DNA from: an uncultured Clostridia bacterium
GTDB lineage: Bacteria; Bacillota; Clostridia; Christensenellales; Borkfalkiaceae
Assembly: GCA_947588985.1 (NCBI GenBank)
Contig: CANQBG010000003.1
Coordinates: 1-64,000 of the forward strand
Direction of reading: 5' to 3'
DNA: 64,000 nt
Both the position numbers and the translations under genes were made by a program. Shown here piece after piece: positions 51,001-59,310 of the stretch (position 1 is the stretch's first letter; each line of letters starts with the position of its first letter). The notes under the pieces are model-generated. The model was given only the letters and a program-made list of their open reading frames with translations, was not told the DNA's origin and ran no database searches.

Positions 51001-53137
51001 CATACGTCCCCCGCCCCACGAGCAGGAGCTCGCTCTCGTCCTCGGAGGGAAGATAGACCTCCGCGCGCAGGACGTTTTCCTTGGCCGCATAGAGGAAGAG
51101 GAAGGGAGGTTGCAGGGAGTTGCCGTCCATGAAGCGATAGGCGGTGTAGGGATCGTGCGCCGCCTCAGTATAGGGCTCGAAGGTGTGCGCCGTGAGGTTG
51201 AGTTTGAAGAGAACGGGCTCCGCCGCGCCCTCCGGATAGACGGAGACGAGCGTCCCCTCCAAGAGCGAGGTCTGCACCGTGTACGCACCCGTGACCTCGG
51301 AGCTGCCCCCCGCGTAGTGCGCGCTGTCCTCGAATACGCCGAAGCCGTCGAGGGTAAGCGTCGTGCCGTCCGGGCCCTCGTAGTCGCCGTAGTAGCGGTC
51401 GGCCGCGACATAGCCGTCGTAGCCCTCAACCACCTCGGGCACGGTGTAGACGTAGTTATAGACGTAGCCCGGGGCGCCGCCCGTGAGCAGGCCGAGGGAG
51501 TCGTAGAGACGGCAGACGATCCTATAGATCCTGTAGTCCGTATTCCGGATAACGATGGTATCCTCTACATAGTAGCGGCCCTCATACTGCGCGGCGTTGA
51601 CCGTATCGAGCAGGGAGACGTTGCCGTAACCGTCGAGGGCGAGGAGCATGGATTGCGTAGTGAAGCCCGTGCCCTCCTCGAAGTCCAACATGGTGAAGTC
51701 CACATAGAAGCCCGCCTCGGTGCCCGCCTCCGAGAACACGGCGGGATACTTGAATTGGTCGCCGTGGACGGGCAGGAAGCGGAACTGCTTGGAATCGCTC
51801 ACAAAGCGGAAGTCGCCCCACTCGGTATCGTAGACGGCGACGCCCGCCGTCGCCTTTCCGCCCTCGGTGTATGTGGCGTTGAGGTATTCGTCGATCGTGA
51901 GCGTGCGCGTGGGATCGTATTGCTCCGTCACGGCAGGATCGGCGGAATTTTCGAAGAAGATATAGGTATCCGCGATGTCGGTGCGCAGATAGGAATACTG
52001 CGCTCCGTACACCCTACCCTCGAGCATGGTATGCCCGTTTTGCGTGAAGGTGAAGTCGTTGCCCGTGCGGGTGCCCGTAAATTCCATGCCGCCGCGAAGA
52101 AGGATTGCCTTGCCCGGTTCGAGGCGGGGGAAGAAGATGAGGTCGGCGCTGCCATAGCGGTCGGTATACCCCAAATCCCACACGGCGAAGAGGATGAAGG
52201 GCCCGTTTAAGACGATGGTCTGCCCCGCGGTGTACTCCACGTCGCCCGTGGGCGCCGTGCTCCAGCCCGCGAAGCGATACCCTTCGCGCACGAAGGGACA
52301 ATCGAGCAGTTTCACGGCCTGTTCATAGACCCCGCTCCCGATCTCCGCCTCGTCCTCTTCGCCGCCGCTACGGTAGACGATGTTGTACTGCGCGCGGTCG
52401 TAGTAGAAGCGGTAGACGTTGGCGGAGGCGTCCTCGGAGAGGGTGCGCGTCGTCACGGGCTCGCCGCTTTCGGGAGCCTCGTTGAGTTCGTAGTGCGCGA
52501 TCGCGGGAGCCTCGGGCGAATAGCTCTCCCCCAAATACCATGTCCCACCCGTGAGGTCCTCGTCGCTGCGGACGAAGGACGTCCCCGAGAGGTTTTCGAG
52601 GTACACCTCCACGGTGTACGAGACGAGATACTTGGCCGTGACCGTCGCGGCCGAATCGGGCATGCGCGCGGAGGCCGTGAGCTGTGCGCCGTTATAGAAC
52701 CATGCGCCGAAGGGGAAGCCGCTCCGTGCGGGGACGATCCCCTCGAGGGCCGCGAGAATGCTCGTGCCCGGCTTGACCCAGACATGCTCCACGGAGGCCG
52801 TGCCGCCGCCGAGGTCGAGGGTGAGCTCTCGCCCTTCCGCCCATTTGGCATAATATTTGGTGTCCTTTTCGGGGGCCGTGAGCGTTCCGCGCACGCCTTC
52901 GCCCTCATAGGAGGAACTCGCGTACCAGCCCTCGAAGGCATAGCCCTCCCTTACGGGCGTCTCGAGCGCGACCTGCTCTCCCGGCGCTACCTCGAGAGAG
53001 GCGACGGGGGAACCTCCCGCTGCGTCGAAGGAGAGGGTGACGGTGCTCTTGCTCCCGCCGCAGGCCGCAAAGAGCAGGCCGACCGCCGCCGTGAGCGCGA
53101 GCGCAAGAATGGTGAGAATGCGGTTGCGTATTTTCAT
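48062..53137 (-). CDS. Giant surface lipoprotein (1691 aa) with InlB-type repeats
   Basis: Starts MKIRNRILTILALALTAAV with lipobox FAAC; GGAG lies seven bases upstream. The track's TTG start (MENIM) is less likely. Two Listeria-Bacteroides/InlB B-type repeats (about 35-100 and 265-330; FEGWY, FAGWS) are followed by about eight irregular units marked by LDGFG/LDGYG and beta-rich sequence. C-terminal segment beta-rich, ending SET. Anchored in the membrane and exposed outside (inference). Followed by the hydrolase; preceded by the thioredoxin lipoprotein at 12 bases. Function unknown. Confidence 0.85.
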   Translation of the reverse strand: MKIRNRILTILALALTAAVGLLFAACGGSKSTVTLSFDAAGGSPVASLEVAPGEQVALETPVREGYAFEGWYASSSYEGEGVRGTLTAPEKDTKYYAKWAEGRELTLDLGGGTASVEHVWVKPGTSILAALEGIVPARSGFPFGAWFYNGAQLTASARMPDSAATVTAKYLVSYTVEVYLENLSGTSFVRSDEDLTGGTWYLGESYSPEAPAIAHYELNEAPESGEPVTTRTLSEDASANVYRFYYDRAQYNIVYRSGGEEDEAEIGSGVYEQAVKLLDCPFVREGYRFAGWSTAPTGDVEYTAGQTIVLNGPFILFAVWDLGYTDRYGSADLIFFPRLEPGKAILLRGGMEFTGTRTGNDFTFTQNGHTMLEGRVYGAQYSYLRTDIADTYIFFENSADPAVTEQYDPTRTLTIDEYLNATYTEGGKATAGVAVYDTEWGDFRFVSDSKQFRFLPVHGDQFKYPAVFSEAGTEAGFYVDFTMLDFEEGTGFTTQSMLLALDGYGNVSLLDTVNAAQYEGRYYVEDTIVIRNTDYRIYRIVCRLYDSLGLLTGGAPGYVYNYVYTVPEVVEGYDGYVAADRYYGDYEGPDGTTLTLDGFGVFEDSAHYAGGSSEVTGAYTVQTSLLEGTLVSVYPEGAAEPVLFKLNLTAHTFEPYTEAAHDPYTAYRFMDGNSLQPPFLFLYAAKENVLRAEVYLPSEDESELLLVGRGTYAIEVIGGTSRFRLVTFTREWVLEGYEDEVAETLKFYTSSVTSTETYENYDVYCVLERNGEIYWEETDLGGGEHVLTTRTVTAGGLGSLYYTSSGEIYEAQFTKAQSEYGFSSTYGTLVYATPLGDVVTQYYVLTTDETGKVSGRSVPYTEQLVLIVPEAGAGTAGYGARAMYRDSEGRARYTDDDGSSFRAGTWQRAAETTALGDPIYTLTIGGEEVLRFCEIYQLELTGSTLLTSVYIAGTAGTYTAEDGSALLLDGFCRARYTGADGAVEECYYVRTGDQVSLSEGAEGERERIFILNGAAFAPIDWASSRMWQLLDTNYEPIGDGYLAKFDGEGGVKIFRADGETLVSSGTYTDLDAVYEPGGGYPEYLLRDVSLGSAYPEANYRVAFVYGEMSGQYAALVQSTATLGLFLDEAWNVLTLDGFGHGTLATMEFASLAGSYEVISAEYNVVAFTVEEVGPAEGVVYYMALAANGTFLMNDYAQYASVYFNSALESVVFGTDGTAYVGAAQGPYLVKGDEALVFLTETPLHLPVPGGETYSYGEKTYYRWDGRELVLSGKVEILGADGKAYNNMAPLDAVLTFMPNGNTNANVSATFTIGEMKYEGFRLSVYTSGSLMGTGSQFAPTVTYGHNVYPIAFTYAPGAQNAFTVTAGYNSVRLLDHNARYIPGDELDSNKQPIYRGGYIEKASVGFGPIVYEDVVYSGSFFYLYDGSDPTPITFEGIPASDVLCVGHVPSYGDRMEIIFLYNGTRYAIDYYEYYQGGNYYWAYGLYTVEDFDTAEYTVRVKSLAYTQFSTAPGYVADKAANPAIGQPIAVTLIRKAEEKAVVAYDTGYLVDGYGTGVWLVDMDGVEEEGTTGTCTWGKGYLVTFARSAEGAVTGVTVEEYEFVQVVVLRECLVNLFLDEEGKVRVVGFGVFTADHGRYDWLSDPKDLRVEGETVTVTGTRDGEEHTYTLVVTAGEDDSEGRPTFTVTLSET

Positions 53138-53149
53138 AATGTTCTCCAA

Positions 53150-54766
53150 TTAGTCTTTTCGATCGGGCAGGGCGTATTCGCCTGTAAGAGCAGTTTGGGC
53201 GGGGGCATGCCCGTGCGTCCAATAATCTGCGCTCGTGTATTTTTCAAAGAGGGATTCAAACTCGCTCTGCGACCCCGAGCGGATCTCGCAGACGACGCCC
53301 TCGCTGTCAACGACAACCGTCGTGGGGACGTTCGACACGCCAAACAGGCTCTCGAGCCCGATGCGCTCCTCCTGCGGGACCATGGGGAAGGTGAGGCCCA
53401 TCAAGGTGGCGTAGGCGCGGACGGCCGCGGCGTTGTCGTCGGGGTCCTCCGTGATGGCGAGGACTTCGATCTCATCCCGGTATTTCTGATAGGCGCGCTC
53501 GAGCAGGGGGAATTCCTGCCGGCAGGGGGCGCATCCGTCGTACCAGAAGTTGAGCACGACGGCCTTCTTTTGCGTGAGCAGCTCGGAGAGGGTATACGTG
53601 GCGCCGCTTACCGCGTGCAGGGTGAAATCATACATCACAGAGCCCACGCCGTATTGCGTGGCGCGCGGGACCTCCTCCTTGAGGACGGAGCCGCGGAGAT
53701 AGAGCGCGCAGAAGGGGCTTCCCGGCCGCACCGTCACCTCCCCTTCCGCCGTGTAGCCCGCGGGAAGGCCCGTGAGCTTTACGGTGTACGTCGCGGGAGA
53801 GAGGTTTACGCTGTAGACGCCCGCACTGAGCGTGGCGGCGTTGCTTTGGGCCGCGACCGTGCCGTCTGCATTGTAGACGGTGACGACGGCTCCGGGCGCG
53901 GTGAGGCGCTCGCCGTTGTTGCGCAGAAGGGTGATCTCATAGAGGATGGGCACGCCTTCCTGCAATTGGGGAATTTCCGTGACGTCGTTGCGCTCGCCGC
54001 AGCGGAGGCAGTGATAGGATTTCTCGCCCGCGCGATCGAAGGTGGCCTCGCGGTCTACGGTGTACTCCCCCTCCCACTTGTGGCCGAGGGCGGGCACGGA
54101 GACCGTCTCATCCTTTCCGCAGACGGTGCACACGCGCCGGACCGTCCCCGCATTGGTGCAATCGGCGGCCTTCACCACGTCGCGCTCCTCCCACGTGTGG
54201 CCCTTGGCGGGGATGGTATCCGTCTCCGTCTTGCCGCAGAGTGCGCAGCGCATGTTGCGCGTGCCCGCGCTCTCGCAGGTGGCCTCCTCGTTGACGCCCG
54301 CCTTCTCCCACACATGGGCAAGCGCGGGAATGGCATGCTCCTCGCTCTTCCCGCAGCGCAGACAGGTGAAGTTGCCGCGGCCGGGCGTTTCGCACGCGGG
54401 CTCTGCGAGGACCTCCCCTTCCGCCCAATCGTGGCCGAGGGGGGCGATCTCCTCCTCTTTGGAGCTTTGGCAACGGCGGCAAGTGCGGGTGCGCATGCCC
54501 TCCGTCTCACAGCCCGCCTTTACGGTGACGGTGCCGAGATCATAGTCGTGGCCGAGCGGGGGAATGGTCTCCGTATCCTTTTCGCCGCAGATGGTGCACG
54601 TCCGCGTGCGCGAGCCCTCCCCCTCGCAGGTGGCCTCCACCGTCGTCCATGCGCCGTAGGTGTGTTCGGTGTGCGTTCCGCCGCATGCCGCGGCGCCGAA
54701 CGTGAGAACAAGCCCGGTGAGGGTCCCGAGCAACGAGATGAAAATTTTCTTCATTTTTTTGATCAT
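53150..54766 (-). CDS. Lipoprotein with Cys-rich repeats and a TlpA-type thioredoxin domain
   Basis: 538 aa from ATG after GGAGGTCG; the track adds 38 spurious codons. Signal with lipobox AAAC at about residue 26. Six repeats of about 45 aa (C-x-x-C, 'IPxLGH' at the end of each) fill about 30-300. A beta domain (about 305-390) leads to a TlpA/ResA redoxin (about 410-525) with active site YDGCAPCRQ. The C-terminus TALTGEYALP is shared with the next lipoprotein. It probably acts as an extracytoplasmic thiol reductase whose substrate may be Cys-rich (inference). Its promoter is 54852-54880. Confidence 0.85.
   Translation of the reverse strand: MIKKMKKIFISLLGTLTGLVLTFGAAACGGTHTEHTYGAWTTVEATCEGEGSRTRTCTICGEKDTETIPPLGHDYDLGTVTVKAGCETEGMRTRTCRRCQSSKEEEIAPLGHDWAEGEVLAEPACETPGRGNFTCLRCGKSEEHAIPALAHVWEKAGVNEEATCESAGTRNMRCALCGKTETDTIPAKGHTWEERDVVKAADCTNAGTVRRVCTVCGKDETVSVPALGHKWEGEYTVDREATFDRAGEKSYHCLRCGERNDVTEIPQLQEGVPILYEITLLRNNGERLTAPGAVVTVYNADGTVAAQSNAATLSAGVYSVNLSPATYTVKLTGLPAGYTAEGEVTVRPGSPFCALYLRGSVLKEEVPRATQYGVGSVMYDFTLHAVSGATYTLSELLTQKKAVVLNFWYDGCAPCRQEFPLLERAYQKYRDEIEVLAITEDPDDNAAAVRAYATLMGLTFPMVPQEERIGLESLFGVSNVPTTVVVDSEGVVCEIRSGSQSEFESLFEKYTSADYWTHGHAPAQTALTGEYALPDRKD
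53201..53213. repeat. Partial dispersed element inside the thioredoxin lipoprotein gene
   Basis: GGGGGCATGCCCG, a half-site variant in the part encoding HGHAP. Confidence 0.4.
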
Positions 54767-55075
54767 ATCGACCTCCGCGCCCCATCGTCGGGCGCTCTGT
54801 CCGCCTCCCAAACGGGCGGGAGCGGACGATTCGCAAAAAGATTCCTTTTCTATTATAATGGAACGCGACGCGTTTGTCAATTACTTCTCCCTCCCCATGA
54901 AAATTTTTCGCAATTTTCACAGAGAATATCGCCCGAAGAAGCCGATCCCCGTCATCCCGCGCGGAGGCGCAACCAAAGCCGCCCCGCGCCTTCGAAGGAT
55001 GAAAGAAGAGCGGATCGCTCCGCTCCTCTTCCGAAAGGTTTGCAGTACGGCCCGAGGCCGCCTTGGAAACGCGAA
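54767..55075. other. Intergenic region between two lipoprotein genes
   Basis: 309 bases holding the promoter of the thioredoxin lipoprotein (54852-54880) and a hairpin (GAGCGGA / TCCGCTC at 55008-55025) that may end the upstream gene. No gene seen. Confidence 0.65.
54852..54880 (-). promoter_or_regulatory. Promoter of the thioredoxin lipoprotein operon
   Basis: Minus strand TTGACA (54875-54880), 17-base spacer, TATAAT (54852-54857): perfect consensus. Confidence 0.88.
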
Positions 55076-57487
55076 TCAATGCTTCTCCGCGGGCAGGGCG
55101 TATTCGCCCTCGAGCGCCGTGGGGGCAGCCGCCTTCTTCTCCACGGTGAAGGAGACCTCACCCTCCGCCACGCCGCCATACGTCATGATCTTCACGACAT
55201 ACGTCCGCGCCTTCAAAGAGATCGTCTGCGTTTTGGAACTCGGGGTGTAGAAGGAAAGCGTCCCGTCCACTTCTTTGAGATAGATCGGGGAGTTCGCCGT
55301 AAACACATAGTCCCCCGCTTCTTTCACGGTGAAGGTGTAGAAGTGGCCGTCGTTCGTCTCCCGGAAGGTGTGCGTGCCCACGATGTCGGCAATGACGAAG
55401 GGATTGCCCTCCGTGCCCGGCTCCTCTTCGCCCGTGACCTCCGTCACGGTGAAGTCGATCTCCTTCTCGGTCTGATCCTCTCTTCCGAAGCCGGCGTCCC
55501 AATCGGACGAGACGCCGATGACGTACGTCTTTCCCGCCTCGAGGGTGAAGCGCTCCGTCGCGCCCGCCGCCACGTCGATGGAGGGCAAGATCGTCTTGTC
55601 CTCGATCTTCGCGTCGGGGCCGAGGCGGAAGGTGATGTGGATGCCCCCCGCATAGGCGGTCGTTGCGAGATACGAAGTCCCCGCGGTCTCCGTATAGCGG
55701 TAGAAGTAGGCCTGCCCGTCGAAGCGGAAGGTGTGTTTGCCGAGGAGGGCGGAAAGGTCCTCCGGCTTTTCGATGCTCCCGAGCGCGGCGGGCGGCGCAA
55801 CGTAGACGGCGATCTCAAACACGGCGGTAAAGGACGACGTGCTGTCCTCATTGAAGTTGCTCACGCAGAAGGAGAGCGTCTCGCCCGCCTCGAGCGTGAA
55901 ATCGACGGAAGGGCTCCCGGGATTGATGAAGAACCTGCCGCTGTTGAAGGAGACGAGGTAGTCCCCCGAGACCCCCTTGGCGGCGTAGTGCCCGGCCTCC
56001 TGCGCGGTGTAGGTGAACCAGACCTCCGCGAAGCTCTCCCCATCCCATGCGACGGGAACTTCATATTTCCCGACGAGATTTTTCACGGCATAGGGTGCGG
56101 CCTTCGTCCCCTCGCCCTCCCAAGGATTCTCGGGAAGGGGCTCGTCGGGATCGACTTCTTCGGGCGGCGCGGGGGTATCGGAGATGGTGAGCGTGTAGGA
56201 AAGGTCGCCCTCCTCCGCACGCGAACTCGCGTAAATGAGGTAGGGCATGTCTGCCTTGAGGGCTGCGGAAACGTCTTTCTGCGCCCCGACGATGCCCTCG
56301 GGGAAGATCTCCGCGGTGACGTTTGCAAGAGCGCTCGACGTGGTGAAATAGTAGGTCGCCGTGGCGGGAGGAACGAATAAATACGCCACGCTCCCATACG
56401 CATTCAGGATCTCCTTGGTGAGCGGGACGGCGTTCTCCCCGACCGTGAGCGTGAGCGGCGCCTCCTGGCTTCCGAACACGCCCTTCGCCTCCAAGGCGAG
56501 GGTCAGCGCGGGAGCTTCGGCGGTAAGCGTCCGCACGGCCTTCGCGGGGATACGGTAGTTCCGGGCGGAGACGGCGACGTAGTAACTCTTGCCCGTGAGG
56601 GTGAACTGCACCTTGCCCTCGGCGTCTGTGTTCTTTGAAGCGACGGCGACCGTCGAGAGCTCCGATTCATAGAGGGTAACGGGGATCCCTGCGGCCGGAC
56701 CCGCGGCATGGGTGCCTCCGAATACGTCTGTTGCCTGCGAATAGGTGAGCGTCACCTCGTAGGAATACTCCCGCTCCAAGGGGCTCCCCGTCACGGCGAC
56801 AAGGGCCGTGGGGGCCTCGGCGGAGACGGTGGCCGCGGGGGCGGAGTACCCCTCGGGAAGGCCGACGAGGACGACGGAATACGTCCCCGGCGCGAGCAAA
56901 AATTCCGCCTTGCCGTTGACGAGCGGCGTCTCCCCGGCGAGATCCGCGCCTGCCATGAGTTGCACGCGGACGCCCGTGAGCACGTCGTCGGAACAGACGA
57001 CGGTGACGGTGTAGGCGATCTGCTCGGCGGGCGGGGGCGGCGGTGTGACGGACGGGGCGTTCACCGTGATGGTGGCCTCCGGCGCGGCCTCTGTGAGGAC
57101 GGCGTCCTCGAAGGTGTACCCTTGGGGGACCCCGGTGAGCGTGGCCGTGTAGTCGCCCGCTTCGAGGCTGAATTGCGCCGTGCCATCGGTGAGCGCGCTC
57201 TCCCCCGCCTCCGTTTCTTCGTGCAGGATGCGGACATGGACCCCTCCGAGCACGTCATCCGCGCAGACGACGTGCACGGTGTACGTCACCGTTTCGGGGG
57301 TAGGGGTGGGGGTGGGCTCGTCGTCTCCCGGCGTGGGCGTGGGCGTGGAAGGGCCGTCTCCCCCCGGCGTGGGCGGCGTGGGCGTGGGGTCTGCTTCCTG
57401 TCCGCAGGCCGCGATCCCGAAGATGAGAATACATCCGAAGAGCGCCAAAAGAAGGGCGATGGCTCCCCGGCGAAATGCGGTTTTCAT
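55076..57487 (-). CDS. Multidomain surface lipoprotein (803 aa) with Pro/Thr linker
   Basis: Starts MKTAFRRGAIALLLALFG; lipobox AAC at about residue 28. A P/T/D-rich linker (about 32-66) is followed by two Cna-B/SdrD-like beta domains (about 67-240; repeats of VxVVCxDDV ... GxAxFxLxxGxY), then three to four beta domains of pre-peptidase type (about 330-790). The tail TALEGEYALP matches the thioredoxin lipoprotein's end. GGAGG lies upstream, preceded by a perfect hairpin. Probably extracellular, sugar- or protein-binding (inference). Confidence 0.83.
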   Translation of the reverse strand: MKTAFRRGAIALLLALFGCILIFGIAACGQEADPTPTPPTPGGDGPSTPTPTPGDDEPTPTPTPETVTYTVHVVCADDVLGGVHVRILHEETEAGESALTDGTAQFSLEAGDYTATLTGVPQGYTFEDAVLTEAAPEATITVNAPSVTPPPPPAEQIAYTVTVVCSDDVLTGVRVQLMAGADLAGETPLVNGKAEFLLAPGTYSVVLVGLPEGYSAPAATVSAEAPTALVAVTGSPLEREYSYEVTLTYSQATDVFGGTHAAGPAAGIPVTLYESELSTVAVASKNTDAEGKVQFTLTGKSYYVAVSARNYRIPAKAVRTLTAEAPALTLALEAKGVFGSQEAPLTLTVGENAVPLTKEILNAYGSVAYLFVPPATATYYFTTSSALANVTAEIFPEGIVGAQKDVSAALKADMPYLIYASSRAEEGDLSYTLTISDTPAPPEEVDPDEPLPENPWEGEGTKAAPYAVKNLVGKYEVPVAWDGESFAEVWFTYTAQEAGHYAAKGVSGDYLVSFNSGRFFINPGSPSVDFTLEAGETLSFCVSNFNEDSTSSFTAVFEIAVYVAPPAALGSIEKPEDLSALLGKHTFRFDGQAYFYRYTETAGTSYLATTAYAGGIHITFRLGPDAKIEDKTILPSIDVAAGATERFTLEAGKTYVIGVSSDWDAGFGREDQTEKEIDFTVTEVTGEEEPGTEGNPFVIADIVGTHTFRETNDGHFYTFTVKEAGDYVFTANSPIYLKEVDGTLSFYTPSSKTQTISLKARTYVVKIMTYGGVAEGEVSFTVEKKAAAPTALEGEYALPAEKH

Positions 57488-57499
57488 GCGTTCCTCCGC

Positions 57500-57521
57500 G
57501 ATCCTGCATTCATGCAGGATC
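57500..57521 (-). promoter_or_regulatory. Perfect hairpin just before the ribosome site of the 803-aa lipoprotein gene
   Basis: GATCCTGCA / TGCAGGATC with a four-base loop, about five bases from the GGAGG. Could modulate translation or protect the 5' end. Confidence 0.65.
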
Positions 57522-57532
57522 TTCCTATCTCT

Positions 57533-57563
57533 ATCATACCCCTTCTCCCCCCCATCTTGTCAA
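57533..57563 (-). promoter_or_regulatory. Possible promoter of the 803-aa lipoprotein gene
   Basis: Minus strand TTGACA (57558-57563), 19-base spacer, TATGAT (57533-57538); the spacing is long. Confidence 0.5.
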
Positions 57564-57954
57564 GGAAAATCGCCGCTCCAAACCCGATTTTTACATCGTT
57601 TGGTACTAAAAATTATTATACTATCTATAAGCGGAAATTATTCATCGGAAATTTTCCCGAAAAAGACCGCCCGAAAAAAGGCGGCCGTCCCGGAATATTT
57701 TTGTAAATTTATGAGGAATTTTCCCCGTTTTATACATTTTCCCCGCAAGCGGGCGGTACAAAAAACGGCCCCGCAAAGGGTCATCGGCGCGGGGCGTGCC
57801 GCATAGAATACATCGCTTGGGGTATCGCGGGGCCCGCCTCCCCGCGGGGGGAACTTCGAAGCGGGGGCGCGATCCGACAAAGATTCCCCCCGTTCCGCAA
57901 AATTTTGCACGCCTCCGCCCGCCGCGGCGGAATACCATGAGGTAAGAGGTCAAC
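57541..57954. other. Intergenic region of about 410 bases
   Basis: AT-rich near 57600-57650, then GC-rich. Contains two minus-strand terminator-like hairpins (near 57660 and 57760) but no supported gene between them. Confidence 0.6.
57760..57801 (-). terminator. Orphan minus-strand terminator
   Basis: GCCCCGC / GCGGGGC stem followed on the minus strand by TTTTTT. No gene ends here on the minus strand. Confidence 0.6.
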
Positions 57955-58653
57955 ATGAACATTTCATCGTATATTGGAAAACCCGTCATCTCCCCCGAGG
58001 GGGCCGCCTACGGCTACGTCACCGACGTGCGGCTCTCCCTCAGCTACGAGCACATCTCCTGCATCGTCTGCGCCGACGCCGAAGAAGAGGAGTTCTCCCT
58101 GCCTCTGCGCGCCGTAAAGGCCGCGGGCGACGCGCTCATCGTGGGCAAGGCGCGCCTCAAACAGGCCACGGGCACCCCCTCCCCCATCGGGCGGGCCGTC
58201 TATGCCTGCACGGGGGAACTGCTCGGCACCGTCTCCGACGTCGTCATCGGGGAGGGCCCCGCGCGCCTCGTCGTCACCAAAGAGGGCGAGGGCCGCGAAG
58301 TCCCCTTTGCGTTCGCGCAGCTCGGGGAATCGGTGGTGCTCTACCCGGAGGAAGTAAAAAAGCGGGCGAAGGCGCGCCGCCCCGCTTCCCCCAAACCGCA
58401 TGCCGACCCGCCGCCTGAGAGCGAATCCGAGGCACCCATGTCCGAGAGGAAGGCTTCCGTCCGCACCGAAAAGCCGGAGGGCGCCGTCGTGCTCAACCGC
58501 ACCAACCTGCTCGGGCGGCGCGTAAAGCGGACCCTCTATGATCGGGCGGGCGTGCCCATCGTGCTCGAGGGGACCAAGATCACCCCCGCCATCCTCGCCG
58601 CCGCGCGCCAAAAGGGAAAACTCCTCGAACTCATGGTGTGCACGCTTACTTGA
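57955..58653 (+). CDS. PRC-barrel domain protein
   Basis: 232 aa, starting MNISSYIGKPVISPEGAAYG after GAGGTCAAC. Residues about 1-75 and 80-135 form two PRC-barrel units (YVTDVRLSL, GRAVYACTGELLGTVSDVV); a Pro/Glu linker (about 140-165) leads to a small C-terminal domain with NRTNLLGRRVKRTLYD. PRC barrels bind RNA or membranes in varied contexts; the role here is unknown. The promoter was not found. Converges with the following membrane protein. Confidence 0.82.
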   Translation: MNISSYIGKPVISPEGAAYGYVTDVRLSLSYEHISCIVCADAEEEEFSLPLRAVKAAGDALIVGKARLKQATGTPSPIGRAVYACTGELLGTVSDVVIGEGPARLVVTKEGEGREVPFAFAQLGESVVLYPEEVKKRAKARRPASPKPHADPPPESESEAPMSERKASVRTEKPEGAVVLNRTNLLGRRVKRTLYDRAGVPIVLEGTKITPAILAAARQKGKLLELMVCTLT

Positions 58654-58708
58654 GCGGGCGCGGACGTACCGCCGCGCCCCCTGCCTCCCGTCCTGCTTTT
58701 CGCTCCCC

Positions 58709-59287
58709 TCAGAGTTGATACTTCGCCGTCAGTTTGAGGGTGGCGGTGAGGCAATCGTTGAGCGTCTCGCGTTCGGCGGCGCTCAGGGGGCGGCCCGAGA
58801 GCGCGGAGACGGTGCGGGTGAGGACGTCCGTCTCCAGCCGATCCGAAGCGGTCAGCCCCGCCTCCTTCAGGCGCACGAGCAGGGTCTCCGCGTGTTTGAG
58901 GCGCATGCCGCATTGCGCCGCGGAAACGAGTTCTCCCTCCTCAAAGTGGCACACCTTGGGCGGGCGCGGGAACGCGGCGGGGGCGATGTCCGTCCGTTCG
59001 GCCGCCATGGGGACGCGCTCCTTCTTCCTCCGCACGGCAAGCGGAAAGAGGGCCGCCGCCCACACGCAAAAGAGCCCTGTAAAGGCGCAGACTGTCGCCG
59101 CGCCCTTCCCCGCAAGCAAAAATACGCCGAGGCCGCCCGCCGCAAATGCGACGAGCATGTGCCGAAGCCCCCGCCGCTTTCCGCGGGGGATCCCGGCCGA
59201 CGCCGCGAGCAGGGCGGGCGGGAGGAGAAAGCCGATCCAATCGGGAAGGGCCGCAAGTGCACCGATGAGGCCATCAAAGATATCCAT
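58709..59287 (-). CDS. Membrane protein with a soluble helical tail, unknown
   Basis: 192 aa. Three hydrophobic segments (about 5-30, 42-62, 66-84) and a mostly helical soluble end with Cys/His-containing KVCHFEEGELVSAAQCGMRL. Ribosome site GGAG at eight bases. Family not recognised. It lies just past addA in the same direction, with a strong stem-loop between. Confidence 0.6.
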   Translation of the reverse strand: MDIFDGLIGALAALPDWIGFLLPPALLAASAGIPRGKRRGLRHMLVAFAAGGLGVFLLAGKGAATVCAFTGLFCVWAAALFPLAVRRKKERVPMAAERTDIAPAAFPRPPKVCHFEEGELVSAAQCGMRLKHAETLLVRLKEAGLTASDRLETDVLTRTVSALSGRPLSAAERETLNDCLTATLKLTAKYQL

Positions 59288-59310
59288 AAAAAAACTCCGC
59301 CTCTATGATA

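Noticed and set aside
46931-52210. 1759-aa plus-strand ORF across the hydrolase and giant lipoprotein
   Set aside because: High-GC antisense ORF. The minus strand carries signal peptides, catalytic motifs and ribosome sites; this frame has none.
52493-56380. 1295-aa plus-strand ORF
   Set aside because: Spans two minus-strand lipoprotein genes and their intergenic promoter; antisense artefact.
58655-58680. Terminator between the PRC-barrel gene and the convergent membrane gene
   Set aside because: GGGCGCGG / CCGCGCCC can pair but there is no T-run on either side; left unannotated.
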